A stretch of DNA of 64,000 nucleotides from Pholiota molesta (GCA_014925825.1 JACGCK010000085.1:124001-188000), one strand, 5' to 3'. Counted from the stretch's first letter, positions 1 to 12,244 are shown. Numbers and translations are program-made. Notes: generated from the sequence alone by a model not told the origin.

Positions 1-125
1 TGAGCTTCCTTCAAAAGTCAAACCGCGCTCTCAACATGCGATGTGTTTGTGCCGCCGCCATTCTCAAGCACGCAATCTCAAAGGCACAACAACGTCCCCA
101 GATCATGAACATGATCATATGATGT

Positions 126-2535
126 GGGACTTATACTCCAGAGGCGCGAGCTCTGGCTCGTGTTATTGCGCATAGTGGATGTGCTCATGGGCGAGTGGGA
201 GATGTCATGAAAAGCACAGCCAAGTTTTTTGGGATTACCATGAAGAGGTCGATGAGCAGACGCACAGTCAGCCGTGCAGTCCTTGAAGGCAGTATAGCTG
301 CAATGGTCCAACAGGGTTATGAGCTCAAACAGACAGACAGTACGTGGCTGACCATTCTTAATGGTGAAATCCTGACAGAAAGAAATGTTAGGTTGTACGC
401 TCAGTGGAGATAGCACATCTCACCGCAAGATTAACTACGACGCATGTCACATCGCACTTCGAATGCCTGATTATGCATCAGGTAGCCTTACATCCTCTCC
501 TTCATCTACGCCATCTGTCCGCTTGCTCGGAGTCGACTCCTCCATCAATCATTCCAGTGATATTGCAGTTGCGGGATGGAAAGACAAATTCGAGGCAATC
601 CGGACAATCTACAATGAAAGCCCACTTTCAAAACAAATGGGGGCGAGCTTGACACTTCGGGATATGCTCAAACTTATCAAAGGAATGTGTGGAGATCATG
701 CAGCAAACAAGAAAGCCACGGCTGCGGGGATCCAGCACTTGAAGATGGAGGAAATAATCAAAGGACTTGGAGAGGAGAAACTCACTGAGAAACCTGCCTC
801 CAATCTTGTCTTATACCTCGCCTCTTGGAGTCAGAAGATGGTGGCCGAGAGTGGCGGTCTGGATGCATGGAGCGCCTTACCAGATCTTGAGTGTGCCAAA
901 CAAGAAGTCGCACTGATGGACGAGATCAAATCAGATCTCGGCAGAGAGGCATACACTGCACTTGACCCCGCTGAAAAACGCGAAATCGACCTTTTTGTAT
1001 GGGCTGGTTGCTGCATGCATAAAGATTTAAACTGCTTCAAGGCAGGGAACATGGTGCTGATGGCGTGGTGGGACAAATCTGGGAATACACCACTGATTAC
1101 TCTCGCAAACAAGCAGAATGTGGAGATTCTCAGGAAAGTACTCGAGCCAGCCTCTGGTGATGCTCCTATGACTGAGCTAGAGATTGCTGCACTGGAAGCG
1201 TCAACACGGGGAGGAGTAAAAGTGGCAGCTCTGGCTGGTGCAATTTTCAACAACAAGGATGACAAGAAAGGATATGGCGACTCTCATGTCTGGCATCTTA
1301 CGGAACTGGTGGGAAGGCCTGTTAAACACTTTCTGGGAACAAATAATACTCGATTCAATAGCCACGCTGAGGCAGCCGTCGAGCTTCTGATCAATCTAGC
1401 GGCATACAACACATATCTGCTTCTTATTAAAGACAAAAAAAAGTCTCCCTCTTGGACGAACATTGAACTCAATGTCTATCTCGCCCTCCAAGATCCACCA
1501 ACTCTCACAGAGCTCGCAGTTCTTGCGTTATATTCACAGGCTGTCACCCATCCTTACCTATGCGTTGTCCGAGGACCAGGAACAGAGAACGTCAGTATAC
1601 TTGACCTCAAGGATTTTCACGTCAAAGTCCGCGAATTTATTCAAAGCATATGCGATAACCCCGATCTTCTCATTGGTTTAGATGCCTCACCAAAGCTGGG
1701 ATCTCTTGATGGGAAAGATTGGGAGAATCCCGAAGTTTTTGAGGCAATCAAGATACTCATCCCCAGAATGCCATACCTCAAAGAGTGCATCATGGCTTTT
1801 TTCGAAGGAACTTTACCGACTTGGCTGTGATTTACTTCCGAGTTTGCTCCCGGAGGTATAATCGACACTTGCTCTGCCAATGAATTGGCTCAAGCTTGGA
1901 TGCCAACGACAAATGATACCAACGAGGGAGCACTGGGCACCTTTCGCGTCGCGATTCAAAATGATCCATGTCTGACACTCCACCAGTACAACGCGCAAGC
2001 GATGTTCACTCGCAATGAGACGCAGACATTCATGGACACATTACTTGATCACCTCGACCATGCTTTCATCATGTGCAAAGCACGCGAGCTTGATTCAAGC
2101 AAGTTGGAGGTCAAACGAAGGAAGGCACAGGTTGCTTTCGACCTCCGTGTGGCACAAATAAAACGCGAAAAGGATGCGGAGAAGAAGCAACAAGAGATCA
2201 TATATCTACAACATGCACTAACTGTGACTCTTGTCCAGTCTGCCGCTGATATTGCCAAATTAACCGTTAAACAACTAGACAAACAACTCGATCTTTTACA
2301 GAAGTTTGGGAATGATAAAGTGCTCCCAAAGACGAGGAAGGTGAGAGGCCTTAAACCGGAGAAACAGAAGCTTCTTAATGAAGCTTTGCTCAGATATACA
2401 ACACATCTCTCTGAAGGTGCGGAATCAATTAATATTTTGATTCAAAAATTACTGGTATCACTTGAAGATGAAGATAGACCTGAATTAGATCCTACTCAGC
2501 ATAGCTGGGAAGATGAGGACATTGTCATTGAATAA
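126..2535 (+). pseudogene. Multi-copy agaricomycete orphan gene broken by one in-frame TGA
   Basis: Two exons are joined by a 52-nt intron (340-391, GTACGT...TTAG) that carries the reading frame exactly from frame 3 to frame 1. Exon 1 is open from about 126; the first ATG is at 195, but the coding part left of it looks genuine, so the real start is probably upstream or outside the window. Exon 2 starts at 392 and is stopped by TGA at 1828-1830, yet the same frame stays open to TAA at 2533-2535, about 785 codons with a single stop. Visible motifs are MSRRTVSRAVLEG near 260, GCCMHKDLNCFKAGN near 1010, and a Lys/Glu-rich, probably coiled-coil tail at 2080-2400. I recognise this as a family present in many copies in agaricomycete genomes, often near DNA transposons; its function is unknown. 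The stop could be a CGA-to-TGA change. No intron of normal size removes it. Confidence 0.7.
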
Positions 2536-3362
2536 TCTCTCCTTCATATATGATACTAATTTACCAATACAACTAAATATTCAGCTGTATGCTACAATAG
2601 ACACATTAGACACCCTATCTACTATATCTAATTTTTAATAGACATTTTCAGAGTGAAAATAGTGCGGAAATGTGAAGGAATCCAACGCATCGATGTAAGA
2701 GTCAAGTGCGGACACTTTTTCAACAAAAGTTGATGACTAAGCAACACGTGAAAACATCAGGACTTGCCCATCACCAAAGTCTATGGTATCTGGTTACTTT
2801 TCAATCCATCACCTGACTTCCTGTGCCCTCATTTAGACATGTTCATTTGAGCTTCACATTGGCTGCTCACCAGCACCTGCTCATTGTGACATGAACTACA
2901 TATGTTGTGGGCCCCTCTGTGAACCTAGTTCATGCCTAATGGGTGATAACACTTTGCAAGGCTATGACAAGACTGACAAGACAACAAAGCCCACTAGCCA
3001 GCAACTAGCTAGTTTCTTCTGCCTCTGTCCTTTCCAGTGTCCACTTAGTCAATTTCCACTTCCAAGTTTGTACAGATTCATTGAATGAGTAAATATATTG
3101 AACAAATGATAAAAATTGTAGAAATTGTAGCCAAGATTATTTACTTGGTTTGATAGACATGGCACAATTTTTTCCATGGTCCTTGTAAGTACATAGGCAT
3201 CAATGAAGCTTGTTGAAAATAGAGTGGAACAAATTTCAAGTGCTGGCAAAATCAGTAAAACTGTGGATAGTGGTTACAATAGTGGTTCTTTTACAAAATG
3301 TGGTAGTAGCTACTAGCACTAATGCATCACCATCAAGTAAGCACTGTGGGCACACCTATGAC
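2536..3362. other. AT-rich stretch without a gene
   Basis: Short open frames only (2891-3088 plus, 3049-3249 minus), with no motif and no plausible splice continuation. Nothing supportable is seen. Confidence 0.5.
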
Positions 3363-3975
3363 TAGTGTTCTGAGGTCTGGTCTGGTCTGGTCTTTTGGCC
3401 CTAATGGCCATGGACCAAGACCACAACCGGGTAACTGTGGTTCAGAGACTGCAAAAAAACTGCACAAGACCAACGTAGATGGTTTATGTCAGTCTTTGGT
3501 GGTTCAGCAACTGCTGAAAACCGGTCTCAACCAATTCTAGTAAAAACAGGTTGATAACTGGCTGTAGACCTGTTTGAACCAGACTTTTAGGCTGACTTAC
3601 AGTTGATTTTACATGTAGCACTCACTTGAATAGTAGAAAATAGACTGGGTGCGCGCATTTAACTATATTTCATGGAGTTCTTTGTCAAATATTATAATTA
3701 AAGTTTTGTTAGATAGGTATTTTAACCAGCTACCTTGGATATAATTTGCAAAAGCATAGCTCTATTAACAAATGAGCCATTAACAAAAGTGTCTTGCTGA
3801 TAGTCAAGTAAGATAGAGAGCATTGATTTAATTATAACTCAATCAGATCTTGGTTAGTTAATAAGGTTACAAATGTATCTTGTAGATGTGCATGTCATCT
3901 ACTCTTATGCAAGTTTGTAAAAAGTACGAACACTTAATGGTTGACACACGGGCAAAAGTGTTTTTCAAGCAGGAG
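3363..3975 (+). mobile_element. hAT-like miniature element, family 1, left half
   Basis: Begins with TAGTGTTCTGAGGTCTGG, which fits the hAT terminal consensus YARNG, and is followed by many GGTC/GACC-type subterminal repeats (GGTCTGGTCT, GACTG, CCGGTCT). The interior (GCGCATTTAACTATATTTC to GGCAAAAGTG) is shared with the copies at 29876 and 35786. It breaks off near 3975 without the right terminus. No coding capacity. Confidence 0.6.
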
Positions 3976-4439
3976 GAGTGATGGTAAGCTGGACTTTCCA
4001 ATAGATTTTCAAATCACCGACTCACTTCCAATATTATCTGTAGCATTATGGTCACGATGCCCCTGCTAGCATGCATTTACGCAAAGATGTCTATACCACA
4101 CTCAGGTCTGCTTCAAGGCAGATGCTTCTTACATTGGAGAACTGTGCATTCTTGGAACTTTACCAGGAGAATCTCCAACTCAGAGTGGATCTGAAAGCAA
4201 AAAGGTATGTTTGACAACTATATGTGTGCATATACTCAAGTATATGCTATCCAGTGAAATGTTTGGCCTTCTAAGAGAGAAGGAGAACCACCCCTTCTCT
4301 CAAACCTTTATCTCCCCTTCCACATTGAAGACTCCCAGTAGTGCTAGTTTGATTATTCCAGAGCACCCACCTCTATGCAAACATGAGGACTATTTGACCA
4401 TCAAATTTTGGTCTTGACTGGAATGGACATCATACCAGC
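3976..4439. other. Stretch without a recognised gene
   Basis: Only a 68-codon open frame (4211-4417). Nothing recognisable. Confidence 0.4.
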
Positions 4440-5090
4440 AACAAAAGAATGAAGAAGGGAGCTTTTTCCACAAGCTTCAGTTCATGACAGATGAAAATGG
4501 CATCAAAATTTCTGATGCACACCTGGCAGTTATGTCAAAGAAAGCTAAGTCCCTTTGGGCCACTCTTTATTTTGAAGGCCTTAATCCTTCCACCTAGAGT
4601 GGCAAGTCCAAAATTGCCAGTAATTATTTCATAAACTCCATGTGCTTGAAGTTTGAAGAGTTTTGCTGGTGTGAAAGTGACTAGAAGGTCGATGTGTCTG
4701 TAACAGTTTGCTATCCAGAGTAGAAACCTACTCGTGAGTCAGGGACTCTTTTGCATAGGTTTCTTTTTCTTTTTCAGCATTATATTGTATCAATGACATG
4801 ATAACTACAAGGTCGAAACCCATCCACTTTGGATTTTGAATGCAAAGCATTGACTTCTCCTCAGATCAAGAGATCTCATTCAGAAAAGAAGCCAAAAGAA
4901 GAACTGTGTGAGGTCTTTGAGCTCACCTCAGACTCTGAAACAGGAAAGCGGACAAGCAAGAAAAGGGTTTTGAAGAAGCTGCATCACAGTAAAGGTTGCG
5001 CTCAAAGCTCAGAAAACCCATGTCACCTATCTGTGATATCTAAAGAAGTACATACTAATTTCTTTATCTATTTATGCTGCTAAAACTGTT
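4440..5090 (+). pseudogene. Decayed orphan gene with three in-frame TAG stops
   Basis: One reading frame (positions congruent to 2 mod 3) gives continuous protein-like sequence from about 4450 to 4780, including DENGIKISDAHLAVMSKKAK and SLWATLYFEGLNPST. It is interrupted by TAG at 4595-4597, 4682-4684 and 4721-4723. In related agaricomycete proteins, as I remember them, these positions are often tryptophan, so TGG-to-TAG transitions are likely (inference). Downstream, 4829-5010 encodes a Lys/Ser/Glu-rich piece (QIKRSHSEKKPKEEL...TSKKRVLKKLHH) that may be a later exon. No function is known, and a hAT-like element follows at 5481. Confidence 0.5.
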
Positions 5091-5200
5091 TATATAGGAT
5101 GTTATAATGGCAAACAATGCCACGACATCCGAGTTGGGACATAATGGTGATGTTTCTATTCTGTCTACACCTCTGTCTACTAAATAAAAACAAGCAGCTG

Positions 5201-5480
5201 CAATGCTGGCAAATATGCCATCCAAAGCCTCGACATCTGTGAGCACCAAAGATGCCAATGCACCAGCCGAGCCCTTGCTATCTGCAAGTGCTGGAGATAC
5301 TGGTATATTTGCCAAGTCCTTGGCTTTGACAAATGCCAAAGATATCACTATGCCAGCCAAATCCTTGGCCTCTGTGAACACTGAAGATATCCCTACACTA
5401 GCCGACCCATTGGCATCTGCGAGCACTGCAGAGCCGGCCAAATCCACCATTTCTATGGGTACAAAAGATACAGTTACTTT
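5201..5480 (+). repeat. Degenerate ~60-bp tandem repeat coding Ala/Ser/Thr-rich units
   Basis: About five diverged units of roughly 57-66 bp translate as variants of AKSLASVNTKDITMPA. The frame is open from 5203, so this was probably a repetitive exon of a larger gene. It is cut at 5481 by the end of a hAT-like element. Product unknown. Confidence 0.45.
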
Positions 5481-5825
5481 TAGTGCTTTGAAGTCCGGTC
5501 CAGTCTTTTGGCAAAATTTGGGTGGACCGAGACCGAGACCAGTCCATCTACTTTCCAGATGGTCAAAAAACCAGACCAGACTGTGAAAGACCGGTCCACT
5601 GCAGTCTTTTTCAGTCTTTAAACTGGTTTAGACTGGTTGTGGTCTAAACTGGTCTCAGATTGGTTTAGACCGGTCTTTTCAGTAAAATTTCAATGGTAGA
5701 TAGGTAATAGATTAATTTGTATGAATTATCTGACTAAAATAAAGCAAAGATTATGCAAAACAGCCAAGAAACAAATGAGATACTAATAAAACAGTAGAAA
5801 AGAGTAGAATAAGTACACCTTGAAT
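5481..5825 (+). mobile_element. hAT-like miniature element, family 1, left half
   Basis: Starts TAGTGCTTTGAAGTCCGG and carries the same GGACCGAGACCGAGACC and GACTGGTTTAGACCGG blocks as the complete copy at 34163. The match ends near AAGTACACCTTGAAT (5825). The right half is absent here; a lone right terminus lies at 6985-7047. Confidence 0.6.
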
Positions 5826-6984
5826 CTTATTATCCCACTGACTTGCTGCTTTGCCCCATAGTATCATCTGATACTGCCTCCTTAGATGTACCTAGCATTT
5901 CTGGCCTCACTACATCCCTGACCCCACAAGTTCCACATGGCCATGGATGTCCACACCATGCAGTGAGTACTCTGTATGAGTCTGTATGGCAATATCTCAC
6001 CCATATAATCTTCCATTGCTTAGTATAAGCAGAACATTCTGTGAGTTCTTTTGGTGTATATGATATACTATTATATAATGCTAATCTTTCAGTAGTTCCG
6101 ACCTGGCTATCCCAAAACCTACAGTGAATGTGTTGGTCTCTGTAAGTGAAACTGCCACCAAAACTTCAACCACCGCCACAGAGAAGAATAGTATATGTAC
6201 TGGAAAGTTGGACAAGATGTTGACAGCAAATAACTCAACATCTGCAAGGTGCGGTATCCTTGAACCTTGTTTGAGTTAATGTTTCCAACAGAAACTTGTA
6301 TGCTATTGACTACCTCAAGCAGCATGGGCCAACACCTGCCTCAGAATTCAAGAATGTTTGGGATGGCCTAGATCAGGATATGCTCAAGGTAAGCCAAATT
6401 CATATTTTTGCTGTCATTTATGCTAACTCGTAAAGTAGGAGTATCAAGCAAAATCAACTCTCACAAAGAAAAACATGAAATCAACTACAAACACCTGAGA
6501 TTGCTCCACTGCACTTCAAATTGTTTGCTTTGACCCAACTTTGATGAGCCTCCTTTGCTGTATTCCCTCAACTTTATGCTCTTTACCATGGACTTTAGAC
6601 TGCTAGACTGAGGGCCACAATTATGGATGCTTACCAATATTGTGATTTGTACCATAGATAGATGCAATGCAGATGTACCCAGAGATGCATAGAAATTTGC
6701 AGAAATTTGCAGAAATAAAATTGTTTTTGGCATTGAAAACATACAGAAATGGCCTAGATATATACATGGAATCAGCTAGCTATGGTCAGAAAGGGCCTGA
6801 TGTATCTGATGATTTCTGGAGATTTCTGATAATAATGATCTAGATGGAATCTGGACACCTCCAGAAAGGGAGGAATTATGCCAGGTGTTGCTGGGTATGA
6901 CTGGGTAATTCTAATTCTCCAGATTTTTCTTGATCAAGGCAGAATTTGTCAGAGTCACCCATATTTACCCAGAACCAGTTTTCA
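5826..6984. other. Stretch without a recognised gene
   Basis: Several short frames on both strands, none with family-like sequence or coherent splice sites. Nothing supportable is seen. Confidence 0.4.
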
Positions 6985-7047
6985 CTGATTCAGGTCCAGT
7001 CCAGTCTTAGTCTTTTTCTGGTCCTGAGACCAGACTTCCAAGCACTA
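6985..7047 (+). mobile_element. Right terminus of a family-1 hAT-like element
   Basis: Reads GGTCCAGTCCAGTCTTAG ... CCAGACTTCCAAGCACTA, the inverted counterpart of the TAGTGCTT... termini elsewhere in the window. An isolated end. Confidence 0.5.
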
Positions 7048-7056
7048 TACACATCA

Positions 7057-7790
7057 GAGCAAATGGAGAACATGAAGGTCAACAAAGAAGGTTGGCTGGA
7101 AGAAGAAAAGCTAGTCCATTATATTATCAAGGTGCAAGAGGAAGGTTTTGCATGGGATGAATTGGAGAAAGGAAAATTCACAGCAGATTACTTTGAATCT
7201 GTGGTGATTCCAACTGTTAAACATGTACCATGGGTCTTATGCAACATTCTGATCCCTTATGGAATATTTGACCAGGTGGTGGAGGTAATAAAAGCAAAGA
7301 TTGCATCAGGTGTCTATGAACCCTCCAACTTGTCATATTGGTCTCACTGATTTGCTGTCACCAAGAAGGATGGAAAATCTATTTGGATTGTCCATGACCT
7401 CCAACCTGTGAATCAGGTTGCAATTAAGGATAGTGGGCTTCCACCATATGTTGAACCATATGTGGAATCTTTTGGAGGACAAGCCTGTTATAGAATGTTC
7501 AATCTATTTGTGGGGTTTGACCAGCGCAAACTAGCTGTGAAATCTTGAGATCTAATGACATTTCAAATGCCTTTGGGAACATTCCATTTAACTTCAATCC
7601 CTATGGGATATATAAATTCAATGCAGATTCAACATGGGGATACAATGTTTCTACTTCAAGATGAGATTCTGCATGTTACTATTCCCTTCATCAATGGCAT
7701 TCCAGTTAAGGGGCCAGCAACATGCAACAAATTGCCAGACAGAAGCTATGAAATTATTCCTCAAAACCTAGGGATATAATGTTTTGTTTG
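7057..7790 (+). pseudogene. Ty3/Gypsy reverse transcriptase fragment, degenerate
   Basis: A single frame carries the core of a fungal Gypsy polymerase: KIASGVYEPSNLSYWS, then KKDGKSIWIVHDLQPVNQ, a palm region FNLFVGFDQRKLAVKS, then FQMPLGTFHLTSIPMGYINS and IPFINGIPVKGPAT. In intact relatives this order matches the fingers and palm just before and at the active site. The frame holds TGA at 7348-7350 and 7546-7548; the second falls where the family usually reads S-R-D, so CGA-to-TGA is likely. The active-site segment, which normally carries two Asp, reads FINGIPV here, so the enzyme would be dead anyway. No LTRs, integrase or gag are visible; it is an isolated relic. Confidence 0.75.
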
Positions 7791-7961
7791 GGAACTATGG
7801 AAACCCAGAATGACATGCTTGTAAAGGTGTTGATAAACAACCCCGGCATGCGTTGCCGAAGGTTCTAGGCAAACAAAGCCCTTGAACACCTCTCGATTAG
7901 TCATCATCACCTGTGTTCCATCACTAAGGACCCTCATCATTGGTTGACAACATGCAAGCAT
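7763..7961 (-). other. Unidentified 66-codon open fragment
   Basis: The minus frame gives protein-like sequence (TNREVFKGFVCLEPSATHAG, then YQHLYKHVILGFHSSQTKHY) directly after the Gypsy relic. It may be a transposon gene piece in opposite orientation. It is not recognised and has no flanking exons I can support. Confidence 0.25.
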
Positions 7962-8427
7962 TCTTATCAGCTAAGTCATCTACAAACTAATCATTGAATG
8001 TCACCTGAAATATACTCTTATAGCACTCATATTCAATGTTATAAGCATTGCCTATCATCTTGGGCACTCCTAACTCATAAGTCGGACACTGACTTTGATC
8101 AATCTCAACATATTCTCATCTTCATGAGTTTTCCTTTTTGTTCTGTGCATCTAGGCTTGAACTGACACATTTACTACTAAGAATTGAATATTGATTATGC
8201 CATATCAAATGCCTCAAACCTTTCATAACTAACATCATTGCCATTAAATTTGGAAGCTTAGGAGCTTTAGGTGCAAAGATTTGGTGCCACAACTCTGTGA
8301 GTTCCGATCCATTTTATATGTTTATATGCTTAAATTGATGGGATCTATGGCCAGAGCTCAAATCTGAAATATTGAAAGGTTTGTGTTTGTCATTCTTAAA
8401 CAGTGCCTTGATTTTTATAGATATATG
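7962..8427. other. Stretch without a gene
   Basis: AT-rich, with only short frames. Nothing recognised. Confidence 0.4.
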
Positions 8428-8890
8428 CTCAGGAGAGCATAAAGTAGATTTAATGGTAAGCTCTCACATATATTCTTTGTAAACAGACTTAAAACAACCA
8501 GAATCATTCTCTGCATACAGGTATACAATATAGAGGGGCTAGTATTTTTTGTCCCCCTCTGCTGCCCATATCTCTGTCTAGCACTACAGCCTGGAGAGGA
8601 TATACAAGACATATGAGTGAGTTCTTCTTTATGTATGCAGGTATATAATGACAGTGTTAATTAACAGAGTTCAAATATACAATATTGACAGGATCACCTT
8701 TGTCGTTCATTGGCATCACTCCAATCTTTGCACCTAGGTGCCAAGGAGAGCAAAAAGACAATAATTCAGTAAGTTTTCATTCATGATCCATCAAAGTAGA
8801 CTCATAATAACCACATTTACAGCCCCATCTAGCATATACAATCTTGGAGGGCTGGGATTTTTTGTGCTAGCAACACCTCTTTATCTGTCT
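8428..8890 (+). repeat. Two diverged direct repeats of about 130 bp
   Basis: The segment starting AGGAGAGCATAAAG (about 8428) and running to GAGGGGCTAGTATTTTTTGT is repeated in diverged form from AGGAGAGCAAAAAG (about 8743) to GAGGGCTGGGATTTTTTGT. The copies are about 310 bp apart. Probably an old local duplication; no coding role is clear. Confidence 0.45.
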
Positions 8891-8996
8891 GCCCTGCGCC
8901 TCAAGCAAGCCCACACAGGAAGCAGCAGCCAGCAGGGGACACAGCCTCCAGCCTCCACCACCATCAACATCAACTGGACTTGTGTTGCAGGCCATT

Positions 8997-9076
8997 GCTT
9001 CGCATGACAATACGAGTCTTTACACAAATTAAACTTAACAGTTTTGTATGTAAAGACTTGTATTGCCATGCGAAGC
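8997..9076. repeat. Hairpin at the left outer end of the palindrome
   Basis: GCTTCGCATGACAATACG pairs with the reverse complement of TGTATTGCCATGCGAAGC. The arms are about 28 bp around a ~20-nt AT-rich loop. The mirror copy is at 12443-12522. Confidence 0.75.
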
Positions 9077-9274
9077 ATAGCCTATTAATACAATTACTAA
9101 AATATATAAATATTGCTCGACCTACTAATACAACCTAAAATACATAAATTGTAACTATATTATTATTTTATTCAGATTTTACTTTCTGTATATACAATAT
9201 GCCATATGCTTGCCATCTGAATCTTTAAGCCATTTGGTATCTAATAGAAGATCAATAGTTTTTTCTTTCTTACA

Positions 9275-9520
9275 TTAAGCCACCAAGTGGAAATGACGCA
9301 AAGGGTGCTTAATATGAATATGACAATTCAATCCTAAATCACCTGGTACCCTAACCCAACCAAATGATTCATCATTCCACAAAGGATGTTCCTTGTTGAC
9401 TTTGTACCACAATGAAGAAGAAGATCCTTGGATGTACAAGTCACCAGGATAGCCGAGATGCAAAGGAGGATAATGGTTATATGTGTGGGAATTCGTCGGG
9501 TCGCGTCGCTGCAAGACAGG
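9275..9520 (-). pseudogene. C-terminal fragment of an orphan protein (left arm copy)
   Basis: On the minus strand the frame reads YPGDLYIQGSSSSLWYKVNK ... HIKHPLRHFHLVA and ends at the stop near 9275. It is the same product as 11999-12244 in the right arm. The upstream part of the gene is cut by the miniature LTR element at 9484, so it is a relic. Family unknown. Confidence 0.4.
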
Positions 9521-10547
9521 GTAGCGGGAACTCGATGGCAATTGAGTGAGGAACATACATACAAAAATGTCCCTACAATCTACAAAAAGATCACGTGTCA
9601 TAATACGAAACTCCGCTGAGCTCGTAATTTCCAACATACCCCCTCGAGCGAAAGTGGGGTGAATCCGAAATAAAATAAGAGAAATGGAAAACAAAAGAGA
9701 GCATCACAAAATAAATCATATCCCCTCAAACATAAGACCATCCTCCAATCCTTCAAAAATGTGCTCTGTAAAACAAGGAGACTTCAAACTTCTGCGCTGG
9801 ACAGCGGCTTCCAAGATTGCATGTGACTGGCGGTTTCGGGTCCAGTGCACCTAGCTGGTGGTTTCTGGCATACAGCCCATACCTAGCTGGTGGCTATCGA
9901 AGGGTCGAGGAACGGGGATTGGCAAGAATCAATCAGATTGGATGAACATGTCGTCATGCTCCAGGTGACGTTGGAGACTTCAAGTTGCGCTCAGCGAGCG
10001 ACTTTCGAGTGTGCACCCAAAGGTGACTTCCGCATGTGCGCCCAAAGGCGGCTTCCATTGCGAGCGGCTTCTGCGCCAAAGTGGTGACTTCTGATGCGCC
10101 AGACGGGTGACTTTCGGGGGTGTGCGCCAAACTGGTGACTTTCGGGGGTGTGCACCAAACTGGCGACTTCCGGTGCGCTCGATGAGCGACTTCTGTGCCG
10201 GACTGGCGACTTCCGTGCGCCTGGCTGGTGACTTCCGATGCACCTAGCTGGCGACTTCCGAGTGCGCCAAACTCTTAAGAGCAGCGGCTTCCGAGATGCC
10301 CTGTGAGAGAGGACTTCCAACGACGGCGAGATGAACGAGGTGTGCATCGATCGTTTGTGTATTCTTGATTGCCCCACCAGGCACCACTCAATTGTGTGGG
10401 AATTTGTCGGGTCGCGTCGCTGCGAGACGGGGTAGCGGGAACTCGATGGCAATTGAGTGAGGAACATACATACAAAAATGTCCCTACAATCTACAAAAAG
10501 ATCACATGTCATAATACGAAACTCCGCTGAGCTCGTAATTTCCAACA
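9484..10547 (-). mobile_element. Miniature LTR retrotransposon (TRIM-like), 1064 bp
   Basis: Two 153-bp direct repeats (9484-9636 and 10395-10547), both starting TGTGGGAATT and ending TTCCAACA, differ at four positions, all transitions. The element is flanked by the perfect 5-bp duplication ATATG (9479-9483 and 10548-10552). The 758-bp interior has no gag or pol, only a minisatellite. Size, LTR ends, target duplication and lack of coding match terminal-repeat retrotransposons in miniature. It inserted into the left arm of the palindrome after that arm existed, because the right arm lacks it. The strand is not determined by any coding sequence; minus is arbitrary. Confidence 0.85.
9780..10310. 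repeat. Degenerate ~25-35 bp minisatellite inside the miniature LTR element
   Basis: About 18 imperfect repeats of the type GTGCGCCAAACTGGTGACTTCCG. It explains the long open frames seen here on the minus strand, which I do not accept as genes. Confidence 0.6.
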
Positions 10548-10827
10548 ATATGCATACAGAATGTGGAAAGAGATTCTGTCAAGCTGCATATGTTTGAACT
10601 TGAACCATTTGAATGGTATCATACTGGTGGAGAGGAAGGAAAATAATTATCAGCCCATCAGATTGATTAATCAATCCCAAAAGAAGCCTATTACATCAGC
10701 AACGTAAATGCACTGCTTACAAACCTATGCCATATCACTAAATCAATGATAGGATCATTTAAATCATGAACACGCTATATTTAGCATTTCTGCCGAGCAC
10801 ACATGTGTTGGTTGAATGCCCAGAATA

Positions 10828-11761
10828 TAGTGCTTGAAAGTCTGGTCCAGTCCAGTTTTTTGCCCATATTTGGCAAGACCGAGACCGAGACCGGTCTTCT
10901 AGTTTTGAAGACTGCAAAAAACTGGACTGGACCGACTTGAACCGTCTTTTGCAGTCTCAATTGGTTCAAAGACCGGTTAAGACTGGTTATGGTCCAAACC
11001 GGTCTCAACCGGTCAAAGACTGGTCCAGACTGGTAATAGTTAGGTAGAATACTCTATGTAGTATGTAGTGCTTCAAAAATATGAAAATCGGTGGCGAATT
11101 GAGTGAGAAACAATTAAAATACTAACTAATGCAGTGGTTGAGCGCATTTTGTGATATCTCAGTCAATTCTTTACCATATATTATGATTCTATGTTTGTTA
11201 AAAGGGTAATTTTAATATTAACTGTATCCCAATTTCGAAAGGGCAATGTCTATACTGAACGAAGCATAGGCAAATGTGTCTTTGAAGTAGTCAAAAAGAG
11301 TAGAAAACATTGATATTGCTATAGCTCAACCAAATGTTTTTCAAATATTAAGTTTAAATTGCATCCTGTAGTTCTATATGTCTTCTATCTATGTTTAAGT
11401 TTGCAAAAGGTACACCCATTAACGTTTGCACTGCGGCTAAAAGCATTTTTAGATGCCCAAAGTAATTACTCAAACAAAACTATTAATAACTTTGTCAATT
11501 CTCATGCTAAAAATATGATTTGGGCATCGTTCGAAAGCAATTTTAACGTTCTACTAGCCTACAAATTTTCACGGCCAAAGACCGGTTGGGACCGGTCCAG
11601 ACCGGTTTTTGATTGGTCCATCTGTTTTTTAAACCTGTTGGACCACAGACCGGACCGCGGTCTTGGTCTTTTCCGGTCCATCAATTTTCCAGTCATTTCT
11701 GGTTCAGTTCTGGTCCAGTCTCGGTCTTTTTTCAGTCTTGAGACCAGACTTCCAAACACTA
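10828..11761. mobile_element. hAT-like miniature element, family 1, at the palindrome centre
   Basis: The left end TAGTGCTTGAAAGTCTGGTCC and right end AGACCAGACTTCCAAACACTA are inverted repeats. Both flanks carry GGTCC/GACCGG subterminal repeats for about 200 bp. The interior (GTTGAGCGCATTTTGTGATATC to GGGCATCGTTCGAAAG) is the same family as 35786-36688. Confidence 0.75.
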
Positions 11762-11998
11762 ATTCTGGGCATTCAACCAACACATGTGTGCTTGGCAGAA
11801 ATGCTAAATATAGTGTGTACATGATTTCAATGATCCTATCATTGATTTAGTGATATGGCATAGGTTTGTAAGCAGTGCATTTACGTTGCTAATGTAATAG
11901 GCTTCTTTTGGGATTGATTAATCAATCTGATGGGCTGATAATTATCTTCCTTCCTCTCCACCAGTATAATACCATTTAAATGGTTCAAGGTCAAACAT

Positions 11999-12244
11999 AT
12001 GCAGCTTGACAGAATCTCTTTCCGCATTCTGTATGTGTATAACCATTATCCTCCTTTGCATCTCGGCTATCCTGGTGACTTGTACATCCAAGGATCTTCT
12101 TCTTCATTGTGGTACAAAGTCAACAAGGAACATCCTTTGTGGAATGATGAATCATTTGGTTGGGTTAGGGTACCAGGTGATTTAGGATTGGATTGTCATA
12201 TCCATATCAAGCACCCTTTGCATCATTTCCACTTGGTGGCTTAA
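11999..12244 (+). pseudogene. C-terminal fragment of an orphan protein (right arm copy)
   Basis: Open frame of about 80 codons with NHYPPLHLGYPGDLYIQG and WVRVPGDLGLDCHIHIKHP. It is a near-identical inverted copy of 9275-9520. No upstream exons could be assigned on this side because the family-1 element lies there. Probably the tail of an orphan protein carried inside the palindrome arms; function unknown. Confidence 0.4.

Noticed and set aside
831..1265. 144-codon minus-strand frame
   Set aside because: Shadow of the plus-strand orphan gene, which has the recognisable motifs.
1828..1830. In-frame TGA read as selenocysteine or readthrough
   Set aside because: Fungi lack the selenocysteine machinery, and decay by transition explains it better, as at 7546.
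9991..10548. 185-codon minus-strand frame
   Set aside because: It is translation of the minisatellite and LTR of the miniature LTR element.
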